Positions 1 through 5,330 of a stretch of 5,330 bases of DNA are shown here, piece by piece (the first letter of the stretch is position 1; each line of letters begins with the position of its first letter). The position numbers and the translations under genes were made by a program. A model generated the notes under the pieces. That model was not told the DNA's origin. It was given only the letters and a program-made list of their open reading frames with translations, and did not search any database. Source of the DNA: CAXYVX01 sp049297855 (GTDB lineage: Bacteria; Patescibacteriota; Saccharimonadia; Saccharimonadales; Saccharimonadaceae); the NCBI GenBank assembly GCA_049297855.1, contig JBAQVB010000070.1, positions 1 through 5,330 on the forward strand, in the 5' to 3' direction.

Positions 1-884
1 ACCTGAACACGCAGGCCGGCCGGGACAACATGAAGGCCCTCAACGACATCGCGTCGTCGTCGACGGCGTTGCGTGACGCGATGATCGCGCAGGGTGCCAC
101 CACCGACGAGGTGAACTCGAAAACCCAGTCGGCACGTGACAGCTTCGTCGCCGCCGCCCAGCAGATGGGCATGACAAGCGACCAGGCGAACCAGCTGGCC
201 GACCGGTACAAGCTGATCCCCACCAACGTGTCCACCAATGTGACGAACAACGGAACAGCCGACGCTTCGGCGCGCCAGGTGCAGAATGTGTATGCACGGA
301 TCCAGGAGCTGCCCGCCGAGAAACAGACCGAGATCATCTCGATCCTCAACAGGCAGGGCATCGACGCCGCCCAGGCGGCACTCGACGCCATCCAGGACAA
401 GACGGTGCACATCCGAGTCGAGACCACCAACTACACCATCTCGTCCAGCGACGGCATCCCGATCGCCAACAAGGCCACCGGCGGCTACATCTCCGGGCCG
501 GGAACCGCCACCAGCGACTCCATCCCGGCATGGCTGTCGAACGGCGAGTACGTCCTCAAGGCCTCTGCGGTCCGCGCCATCGGCATGGACCGGCTACACT
601 ACATGAACCAGACCGGCAACGTCCCCCGCTTCGCATCCGGTGGCCAGGTGCGCCCCACCTGGGACACCGTCGACCGCTCGGCGCGCTACGGATCCGGCTC
701 GTCCCCGATCGTCGTGCAGATCCCAGCCACCGCCAGCCGCAAACGCGTCATCGACTACGGCGGCGTGACGATGCCGAATCAGCTGGTCGTCGTCGATTCG
801 GATGGCGTGCTGCTGGGAACAATGCGCACGAAAGCTGAGGAAGTCGTGGCCGAGTTCGGTGCTGCCGTGGGGGCAAGGATATGA
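1..884 (+). CDS. Phage tail tape measure protein, C-terminal part (5' end outside window)
   Basis: The frame is open from base 3, and the first visible codons read LNTQAGRDNMKAL, so the ATG at 30 is internal and the gene begins upstream. The visible ~293 residues look like the end of an actinophage tape measure protein. Counting from the Met at 30, they hold a helical Ala/Gln-rich stretch (about 1-65), a Thr/Asn-rich strand segment (66-78), another helical stretch (79-122), and then the common tape-measure ending GGYISGPGTATSDSIP followed by LSNGEYVLKASAV (about 151-181). A second FASGGQV glycine motif lies at 201-207, and the protein ends in a small beta/alpha tail with LVVVDSDGVLLGTMR. In this family the protein spans the tail tube lumen, sets tail length and is released on DNA injection. 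The TGA overlaps the next ATG (ATGA, 881-884), implying coupled translation. The name rests on motif resemblance and position; the long repetitive body is not visible. Confidence 0.88.
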   Translation, partial: LNTQAGRDNMKALNDIASSSTALRDAMIAQGATTDEVNSKTQSARDSFVAAAQQMGMTSDQANQLADRYKLIPTNVSTNVTNNGTADASARQVQNVYARIQELPAEKQTEIISILNRQGIDAAQAALDAIQDKTVHIRVETTNYTISSSDGIPIANKATGGYISGPGTATSDSIPAWLSNGEYVLKASAVRAIGMDRLHYMNQTGNVPRFASGGQVRPTWDTVDRSARYGSGSSPIVVQIPATASRKRVIDYGGVTMPNQLVVVDSDGVLLGTMRTKAEEVVAEFGAAVGARI

Positions 885-2770
885 GTTTCGTCGCGAGCTA
901 CGTCGGCAACGATTCGCTTATCGTGACCTCTGCGGTTGGTGACATGTTGATCGCCGTCGTCACTGTCGATTCATATCCGACGGGTGGCAGCGTGGTGGCG
1001 GATCCGCTTCCGTCGTTGCAGACGCCGTCAGGATGGACGCTCCTTTCGAAGCGATCCTTCCTGTACCCGACCACATCGAGCCCGTTGGCATCCATGGCGA
1101 GCATCTGGAGGGCGACGCATCCGCAGGAGGGCGCCGTCTACATCATGTCGATGTCGGCCACTACATCCGGAACTGGACCCATCCGGTTTGGGGCAGATAC
1201 GTCGGGGGTTATCATCACATCGACGGTGCTGCGGTATTCAGGCCTCTCGTATGTGGCTGAGGTGCAGGGGGCGCGGATCTTCGGGAAGGCGGACGCCTTC
1301 CCGGCGGCATGGCAGCAGGGTCCGTCGACCGTGTTGCACGTCTCCTACGGCGATGGGATCATCACCGCACCCTCGAATGACTCGGCCCGCGTTTCGGATG
1401 GTAACCCGGGGATCTCCGATCTGACGATCTCAGGCACCACCTCGCCCCCCGGATTCGTGGCGAATGCGCCGTCCGGGATCTCGACGGGGTGGCTGCAAAC
1501 TGTCGTGCTGCTCGCCTATCCTCCGATCCCCACACCGGTGCTGGATCCTCCGATCTCGTCATCGGTCGACTGCTTGTCGCTGTGGTCTGTCTCGTGGGAT
1601 CCGATCGCGGGGCAGAGTGCCTACTCGATCCGTCGCACCCAGGATGGCGGTGCAGCTCAGTACTGGTCAGGTTCGGCATGGCAGTCGACGCAGGCATGGG
1701 TCTCGTCGCAGGAATCGACCGTGGCGATGTCTGGGTGGGCGCTGGGTAGCACCTGGTCTGTGGCCGTGGCCGTGCAGACAGCGGCAACAGGGACGCTGTC
1801 GTCGCAGTGGTCGTCAGCGTCGTTCATCGGACGCGCCACACCGGCAGCCCCCACCATGACGCTGTCCTCCACCACGGTGCGCCGACCGACGGTGACACTG
1901 TCCGGGTCCGCGGCGTCGGGCGCCATCCTCACCGGGTGGAGTGTCACCGCCACGCAGGCATCGGGCACGCAGACCGTCACATCTGCCACATCGCCGGTGC
2001 AACTCCCCCGACTGGACGACGGACCCCTGACGGTCACGGCCCGGGTTGTGCAGAACGGTGACCAGCTGGGCGCTTCAGCCACCGGGACCTGGACGATCGC
2101 AGTGGCCCCCATCCCCAAGCCCGTCGTGTCGGTGCACCAGATCAAGAACATCGCCTCTGGGCTTGGAGGTTACGAGCTGGCGGTGTCCACGGCGATGCCA
2201 TCCGGGTCGTTGCTCCAGGTGCGGCGCGACGGGCAGCTGGTGCTCGACACCACCATCAACACTTCGGTGCTCATGGACGACTTCGTGGAGGCAGGATCGT
2301 ACTCGGCGCGCATTGGAGACGACCCGCAGGACGACGACTGGTCAGACTGGGCGACGGTGGCGACGGGGGGATCCGTCGACCATGCGCAGTGGCTGATCGA
2401 CGATACGGACCCGACCGCCGCAGTGTTCCTGCTGGCACTCGACGAGGACAAGGGCCTGGTAACCGATCTGCGAGCGACGGTCACTGCATGGATCGACAGC
2501 CCATCTCAGCATGTGCAGCAGTTGACGGCGCTCGATCCGTCGGGGCAGACCACTCTTCTGGTGCAGGATGCCGCGACCCTGCCGAAGGTGCGCAGCCTGC
2601 TCACCTCGGGGCGGCGCCTGCGGTACAAGTGGCCGGAATCGCAGTCCGGTGTGGTTGGCCGCACGGACCTGTTCAGGGTCACGTCATTCTCGGAACCACG
2701 CGTCGCATCGACAATCAACGTCGACGCGTGGCAGATCACCTATGCATGGGTGTCGCAGCCCAACGATTGA
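881..2770 (+). CDS. Modular minor tail protein with Fn3-like domains and a distal-tail-like C-terminus
   Basis: A 629-aa protein starting at the ATG inside the ATGA overlap with the tape measure gene. A purine-rich stretch (GGGGGCAAGGA, 869-879) precedes it but sits very close to the ATG, so coupling probably drives initiation. Residues 1-213 form a beta-rich domain with the pattern GDMLIAVVTVD, then TPSGWTLL, then SIWRATHPQEG and TVLRYSG; this resembles a sandwich domain common in secreted and phage surface proteins. Three Fn3-like modules follow at about 214-318, 319-409 and 410-496, each opening with a Pro-rich linker (PIPTPVLDPP, TPAAPTM, PIPKPVVSV). Residues ~500-629 match the C-terminal module of actinophage minor tail proteins: strands, a helix LPKVRSLLTSGRRLRYKWPE, and a closing aromatic strand. 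By family and its place just after the tape measure gene, it should act at the tail tip, with a Dit-like ring role for the C-terminus and exposed Fn3-like modules. No catalytic motif is seen. The general role is fairly secure; domain edges and the Dit-like role are inference. Confidence 0.82.
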   Translation: MSFVASYVGNDSLIVTSAVGDMLIAVVTVDSYPTGGSVVADPLPSLQTPSGWTLLSKRSFLYPTTSSPLASMASIWRATHPQEGAVYIMSMSATTSGTGPIRFGADTSGVIITSTVLRYSGLSYVAEVQGARIFGKADAFPAAWQQGPSTVLHVSYGDGIITAPSNDSARVSDGNPGISDLTISGTTSPPGFVANAPSGISTGWLQTVVLLAYPPIPTPVLDPPISSSVDCLSLWSVSWDPIAGQSAYSIRRTQDGGAAQYWSGSAWQSTQAWVSSQESTVAMSGWALGSTWSVAVAVQTAATGTLSSQWSSASFIGRATPAAPTMTLSSTTVRRPTVTLSGSAASGAILTGWSVTATQASGTQTVTSATSPVQLPRLDDGPLTVTARVVQNGDQLGASATGTWTIAVAPIPKPVVSVHQIKNIASGLGGYELAVSTAMPSGSLLQVRRDGQLVLDTTINTSVLMDDFVEAGSYSARIGDDPQDDDWSDWATVATGGSVDHAQWLIDDTDPTAAVFLLALDEDKGLVTDLRATVTAWIDSPSQHVQQLTALDPSGQTTLLVQDAATLPKVRSLLTSGRRLRYKWPESQSGVVGRTDLFRVTSFSEPRVASTINVDAWQITYAWVSQPND

Positions 2771-2776
2771 GAGAGG
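2770..2776 (+). promoter_or_regulatory. Ribosome binding site for the 122-aa gene
   Basis: AGAGAGG lies five bases before the ATG at 2782 and overlaps the last base of the previous stop codon. It is a clear Shine-Dalgarno-like site and supports that ATG as the start. By contrast, the gene starting at 3157 has no recognisable site. Confidence 0.6.
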
Positions 2777-2781
2777 TTCTC

Positions 2782-3150
2782 ATGGCGGGATTTTCACAGG
2801 CAGAGCAGGTCACGATTCTTGATCTTCGGTTCCCCACATCCGGTGCGGGCGATGCGGTCGCCTATTCGACGAACGGAACCTCGGAGTTCTCCGGGCTGGC
2901 GCGCACCTCCGTCGGAGCCACCGGGTGGTCGGACGCCACTGCGGCCACGCCGTCGGTCAAGGCGAATTCGTCGGCGATCACCTCCGCCGCCGCAACCGCC
3001 GCCGGGACGGTCACCCATTTCGCGATCTTCTCGGCGGCGACCGGCGGCACGCAGCGCACCGACTGGACGCCGCTGGCCACCTCGCAGGCTGTCGCGATCG
3101 GCGGGAAGCTCTCCCATGCGGTCGGCGCCATCTCCATTACCTTGGACTGA
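2782..3150 (+). CDS. Small phage tail-associated structural protein (122 aa)
   Basis: A 122-aa protein beginning MAGFSQAEQVTILDLRF, with a good Shine-Dalgarno site (AGAGAGG, 2770-2776). It has no signal peptide, membrane segment or cysteine and is rich in Ala, Ser and Thr. The C-terminal half follows a pattern seen in small phage structural proteins and in the ends of minor tail proteins: an Ala-rich strand, then GTVTHFAIFSAATGG, a W-x-PL turn (WTPLA), then a V-x-IGGKL strand and the closing AISITLD. This suggests a compact beta-sandwich. It lies between two tail-tip genes, 11 bases after one and 6 bases before the next, so it is very likely a tail-tip or tail-decorating component. Its exact role is not known to me; a separate subunit of the tail fibre or hub assembly is an inference from position. 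Confidence 0.7.
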   Translation: MAGFSQAEQVTILDLRFPTSGAGDAVAYSTNGTSEFSGLARTSVGATGWSDATAATPSVKANSSAITSAAATAAGTVTHFAIFSAATGGTQRTDWTPLATSQAVAIGGKLSHAVGAISITLD

Positions 3151-3156
3151 CCTGCC

Positions 3157-4923
3157 ATGGCCTCCACAGGCATCATCTGGGCGACATCCCAGAGAAATGG
3201 CGACGCGGCGATTCTCGGCGCGCCGGACGGGGTGTTCGGGTATTGGAATGCGGCAGTATTCTCCGGCGTCCAGTCTGCCATCGGTGAGTCCCCGCTGTCC
3301 ATCGATTCGTTCACGGTCACTGTCGTCAGCGCCAATGGCTCCCTCAACGTATCAAAGTATGTCTATTTCCGTGACGCCGGGGTCAATACCATCCTTTCGG
3401 CCCACCCGACGGCATCCGGCACACCGACACAGACCGCGACCTATACGTCACCGCTGCCGACATGGGCCCAGTTGGCAGACGGATGCTCAGCGACATACAG
3501 CGGTGGGGGAGAAGGCGGAATCGACGCGGTCGGCGTCACTGTCGGCTACACCCCCGCCACTCTCTCCGCATCGGGCACATCCGCCGCCGTCTCGACCGCC
3601 ACAGCCACGGCCACCTACATCGACACCGGAGCCGCATCGGGCACATCCGCCGCCGTCTCGACCGCCACAGCCACGGCCGATCTGACCAGCCCATCGTCCG
3701 GCAGCGCACAGGCATCCTCGACCGCCACAGCCACGGCCGATCTGACCAGCCCATCGTCCGGCAGGGTCGCCGCAGTCTCGACCGTGTCCGGTGCGCTGAT
3801 CGTCCCCACGCTGCTACTCCCCACGCCGCGCACCCTCGACCAGCTGATCGCAGGATCCGCGCAGATCGAGGACCACGTGATCGTCACCACCGGACCTCAC
3901 GCGGGGGACCGCCTGCCGGTCATCTCCGCCAGCCTCACACTCGACAGCACGGCAGACATTCGTGCGCAGGGAGAAATCACCGTCGACGCGACCATCCAGT
4001 GGGCTGTCAACGTCCTGGACCCGCGCACCAAGACCGAGCTTGCCGTCATCATCGGCGTGCGAGGCGACGACGGGACCCCGTACACGTGGCAGAAGGCACT
4101 CCTGCACCCTGTATCCATCAGTCGATCACAGTCCACGAAGGACAACGTCAAGGCCAGCGCAAAACTCGCAGACCGTGCCGACTGGGTTCGCAAGGCCGGG
4201 ATGCGCGAACCGCTCCTCGCCACCGCCGGGACCAGCATCGCCACCGCCGTCGCCTCAACGATCTACAGCCGCGCCCCGTGGCTGCCACGCCGCATCATGG
4301 ATCCCGGCTATCTGCTCACCGCAGATGCCACCATCGGAGCCCTTGGCGGGGACGCATGGAAGGAGGCAACAACGCTGTCCGGGCAGCTCGGGCAGGAACT
4401 GTATGTCGACGAGCTCGGCGTCGCCTGCTGCCAGCCCATCACCGATGTGCTCGCCACATCCCCCGCCGCGCTGTGGATAGAGGGCCCGAACTGCCGGATC
4501 TCCGACATGGATACGACCCTCGACGACTCGGCGGTCGTCAATGTCATCGGCGTCACCTGGCAGACACAGGCCACCGACGACACCACCGCGACCGGCGGGA
4601 CAGAATTCTGGGAGGATCACAGCTCGTCGGTATCAATCGAAGCCATCGGGGAGCGCGTCAAGGCCTACTCGGCAGACTCGTCGACGATCACCAGCGCCCC
4701 CCAGGCCGCCGACGTGGCGCGCAGCCAAGGCCTCATCCAGCAGGGAATCGCCCTCGCCACCAAGGCCACCGTCAAGACCGACCCGAGGCTCTCCGTCGGG
4801 GACGTCGTACAGATCACCCGCACCGCCCTCGGCATCGATTGGACCGCACGCATCACCGGAATCTCGCTCACCGCAGGATCACCCACCATGGATGTAACCC
4901 TCGGAGCCAGGAGGCTAACTTAA
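3157..4923 (+). CDS. Minor tail protein: beta-domain, repetitive stalk, baseplate-hub-like domain
   Basis: A 588-aa protein. Its ATG lies six bases after the previous stop with no visible Shine-Dalgarno, so re-initiation is likely. Residues 1-135 look like a beta-sandwich ending in ATYTSPLPTWAQLADG and AVGVTVGYTP, a pattern typical of the last strands of phage jelly-roll modules. Residues 136-212 are a low-complexity Ala/Ser/Thr linker with near-identical repeats (ASGTSAAVSTATATA, STATATADLTSPSSG). Residues ~223-588 resemble the actinophage tail hub protein: a DUF5047-like stretch (about 235-375) with DRLPVISASLTLDSTADIR, KASAKLADRADWVRKAGMREP and AGTSIATAVASTIY, then VDELG, VVNVIGVTW, a helix with QAADVARSQGLIQQG, DPRLSVGDVVQITR, and a closing beta strand, in the expected order. 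This part should cap the tail tube like T4 gp27; the N-terminal domain would project outward on the stalk. The gene ends exactly where the TnpB element begins, so its stop codon may belong to the insertion. The C-terminus already ends as the family does, so little or nothing appears lost. The carbohydrate-binding idea for the N-terminus is speculative. Confidence 0.83.
   Translation: MASTGIIWATSQRNGDAAILGAPDGVFGYWNAAVFSGVQSAIGESPLSIDSFTVTVVSANGSLNVSKYVYFRDAGVNTILSAHPTASGTPTQTATYTSPLPTWAQLADGCSATYSGGGEGGIDAVGVTVGYTPATLSASGTSAAVSTATATATYIDTGAASGTSAAVSTATATADLTSPSSGSAQASSTATATADLTSPSSGRVAAVSTVSGALIVPTLLLPTPRTLDQLIAGSAQIEDHVIVTTGPHAGDRLPVISASLTLDSTADIRAQGEITVDATIQWAVNVLDPRTKTELAVIIGVRGDDGTPYTWQKALLHPVSISRSQSTKDNVKASAKLADRADWVRKAGMREPLLATAGTSIATAVASTIYSRAPWLPRRIMDPGYLLTADATIGALGGDAWKEATTLSGQLGQELYVDELGVACCQPITDVLATSPAALWIEGPNCRISDMDTTLDDSAVVNVIGVTWQTQATDDTTATGGTEFWEDHSSSVSIEAIGERVKAYSADSSTITSAPQAADVARSQGLIQQGIALATKATVKTDPRLSVGDVVQITRTALGIDWTARITGISLTAGSPTMDVTLGARRLT
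3566..3678 (+). repeat. Tandem repeat A in the stalk-coding region (two copies, 66-base period)
   Basis: A 47-base segment at 3566-3612 recurs identically at 3632-3678, separated by a non-matching 19-base spacer encoding TYIDTG. Both copies are in frame and encode ASGTSAAVSTATATA. Exact nucleotide identity, including third codon positions, points to recent duplication rather than selection on the protein alone. The 22-base core of this unit (3591-3612 and 3657-3678) is shared with the next repeat. Confidence 0.9.
3657..3764 (+). repeat. Tandem repeat B in the stalk-coding region (two copies, 60-base period)
   Basis: The 48 bases at 3657-3704 recur identically at 3717-3764 and encode STATATADLTSPSSG twice. 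The first copy begins inside the second copy of repeat A, so the 22-base core occurs three times (3591, 3657, 3717), with a degenerate fourth start at 3777. Both periods (66 and 60) are multiples of three, so gain or loss of whole units would lengthen or shorten the stalk by 22 or 20 residues without a frameshift. Confidence 0.9.
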
Positions 4924-5090
4924 CGGTTCCCCACGCCTAAAGGCGGGGGATTTCAACCTCAAGCTGCACCCGAAACCTCGAAAGGAGGTTCCGAATGTCT
5001 GACGCTCTCAACAGAAGTACGGCCCCGTTCTGCCGTAGCCAGGATCGTCCTGGCGGCGTTCACGTCGCGGTCGGCAATCAGACCGCAGTG
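4921..5090 (-). ncRNA. Putative omega-RNA (TnpB guide RNA) scaffold, 5' boundary approximate
   Basis: TnpB nucleases of IS200/IS605 elements bind an RNA made from the 3' part of the tnpB transcript plus the element's right end, and use the flanking sequence just past that end as guide. Here the right end directly follows tnpB on the same strand and ends in the bulged hairpin at 4929-4949, as that arrangement requires. The guide would begin near 4920 and read toward lower coordinates (AGTTAGCCTCCTGGCTCC), which is antisense to the last codons of the hub-like tail gene. The 5' end given is a guess; known omega-RNAs range from roughly 100 to 250 bases. Expression is not shown by the sequence. 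Confidence 0.45.
4929..4949 (-). repeat. Right-end hairpin with an extrahelical T
   Basis: Bases 4929-4932 (CCCC) pair with 4946-4949 (GGGG), and 4934-4937 (CGCC) pair with 4942-4945 (GGCG). The loop is four bases, and position 4933 (A on plus, T on minus) is left unpaired. Read on the minus strand, the bulged T lies on the 3' side of the stem. This is the same architecture as the imperfect palindromes of ISHp608, where the Y1 transposase TnpA recognises an extrahelical T in the single-stranded hairpin. On the minus strand it is preceded by TTGAAAT (4956-4950), where the short guide sequence of such ends normally lies. In RNA form it would be the terminal hairpin of the omega-RNA scaffold. 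Confidence 0.72.
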
Positions 5091-5330
5091 CGTGCACACG
5101 AAGGTGCGTTCGTCCAGCAGAAGGCGGTCCTTGGCTCTCGTCCCGCATCCGCTGCACGTCATTGTCGTGTAGGCGGGCTGCACCAGCACCACCTTCCGGC
5201 CAGCCCGCTCGGCATACTCGATCAACGTGCGTTTGATGGTGGATACGGCCGCATCAGCGGCCTTCTTGGCCATGGTGGATTTGGCCAGGAACTTCGGTCG
5301 GAAGTCCTCGACGGCGATCAGCTGGTGGTC
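4959..5330 (-). CDS. tnpB: RNA-guided nuclease TnpB (IS200/IS605 family), C-terminal 123 residues, N-terminus outside window
   Basis: The frame is open to the window edge at 5330, beyond the Met codon at 5273, so that Met is internal. Numbering from the edge, the fragment begins DHQLIAVEDF: E8 (5307-5309) is the expected RuvC-II catalytic glutamate in the V-E-D-F/L motif. Next come KFLAKSTMAKKAADAAV and GRKVVLVQPAYTT, then a zinc ribbon with CSGCG (Cys 59, 62) and CTHCG (Cys 79, 82). DRDVNAA (87-93) follows and carries the RuvC-III acidic site. All features visible in this part are intact, with no frameshift. TnpB is an omega-RNA-guided DNA endonuclease, the ancestor of Cas12, which cuts the empty donor or target site next to a TAM and so helps the element persist. 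The tail ERGRTSVESVRH and EVSGAA resembles the variable end of actinobacterial TnpBs, where coding sequence and omega-RNA scaffold usually overlap. It is convergent with the tail operon, 35 bases from the hub gene's stop. Only the C-terminal third is seen, so the RuvC-I aspartate cannot be checked. Confidence 0.93.
   Translation of the reverse strand, partial: DHQLIAVEDFRPKFLAKSTMAKKAADAAVSTIKRTLIEYAERAGRKVVLVQPAYTTMTCSGCGTRAKDRLLLDERTFVCTHCGLIADRDVNAARTILATAERGRTSVESVRHSEPPFEVSGAA

Larger units (their letters stand above)
4921..5330 (-). mobile_element. IS200/IS605-type (TnpB-encoding) insertion element, right-end portion
   Basis: This stretch runs opposite to the tail genes. It consists of the 3' end of a tnpB gene and, beyond its stop, a short right end with a bulged hairpin typical of IS200/IS605 elements. 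The exact right boundary is uncertain: the minus strand reads GTTAAGTTAG across 4924-4915, so the end could fall anywhere in about 4915-4924; 4921 is a working choice. The left end and any Y1 transposase gene tnpA lie outside the window, so it is open whether this is an autonomous element, a tnpB-only (IS1341-like) element, or an IS607 relative with a serine recombinase. The hairpin favours the Y1-type system. Confidence 0.75.

Noticed and set aside
1657..2151. A 164-codon minus-strand open frame inside the minor tail gene.
   Set aside because: It lies antisense to a well-supported domain-bearing gene, with no ribosome binding site or recognisable motif.
3136..3160. Programmed frameshift or fusion between the 122-aa gene and the hub gene.
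   Set aside because: The stop at 3148-3150 is followed by an ATG six bases later, with no slippery run. Simple re-initiation explains the arrangement.
2819..3685. A 288-codon plus-strand open frame spanning three genes, with Pro/Arg/Ser repeats.
   Set aside because: It crosses two real gene boundaries and has Arg/Pro/Ser-rich composition. The repeats are only the shifted reading of the minisatellite.
3566..3784. Possible CRISPR-like array of three repeats.
   Set aside because: The units are tandem, in frame with a coding region, and the segments between cores are themselves repeated rather than unique spacers.
3462..4940. A 492-codon plus-strand open frame overlapping the hub gene and crossing into the insertion.
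   Set aside because: Its product is an Arg/His/Pro-rich sequence typical of a shifted frame in high-GC DNA. The overlapping frame (3157-4923) has recognisable tail motifs and normal composition.
4929..4955. Rho-independent terminator for the tail operon.
   Set aside because: The stem is strong, but only a three-base T run follows on the plus strand and none on the minus strand. The bulged-T plan and place after tnpB fit an insertion-element end better, although incidental termination is possible.

Overview
This is a high-GC window, clearly biased to G/C at third codon positions. It carries the tail-tip part of the late operon of a tailed, long-tailed (siphovirus-type) phage or prophage of an actinobacterium. 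The last ~0.4 kb is the 3' end of an IS200/IS605-type element encoding TnpB. The actinobacterial assignment rests on codon use, on the style of the tail proteins (tape measure, then Fn3-rich minor tail protein, then hub-like protein) and on the TnpB subtype. Genus cannot be fixed from this window; a phage of Propionibacteriaceae or a relative would fit.

Bases 1-4923, plus strand, form one tightly packed gene run. It starts with the C-terminal end of a tape measure protein (1-884). An ATGA overlap leads into a 629-aa modular minor tail protein (881-2770) with an N-terminal beta domain, three Fn3-like domains and a C-terminal distal-tail-like domain. A 122-aa small structural protein follows (2782-3150). 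Six bases later comes a 588-aa protein (3157-4923): an N-terminal beta-sandwich, a repetitive Ala/Ser/Thr stalk encoded by a DNA minisatellite (about 3566-3784), and a baseplate-hub-like C-terminal half. Together these should build the distal end of the tail: the tape measure sets tail length, the Dit-like and hub-like proteins close the tube, and the added Ig/Fn3-like and beta domains are surface-exposed and may contact the host wall.

Bases ~4921-5330 read on the minus strand, convergent with the tail operon: the last 123 codons of a tnpB gene (RuvC glutamate, four-cysteine zinc ribbon, DRDVNAA motif), then 35 bases later the element's right end, a strong hairpin with one extrahelical T. The hairpin and the 3' part of tnpB are where the omega-RNA scaffold is expected. 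If so, the guide would be copied from the 3' end of the tail hub gene, so this nuclease would be addressed to the same tail gene in phages lacking the insertion. The left end, the TAM and any tnpA lie beyond the window.

No tRNA, rRNA, CRISPR array, attachment site or convincing promoter was seen. There is no gene-free stretch longer than 35 bases.
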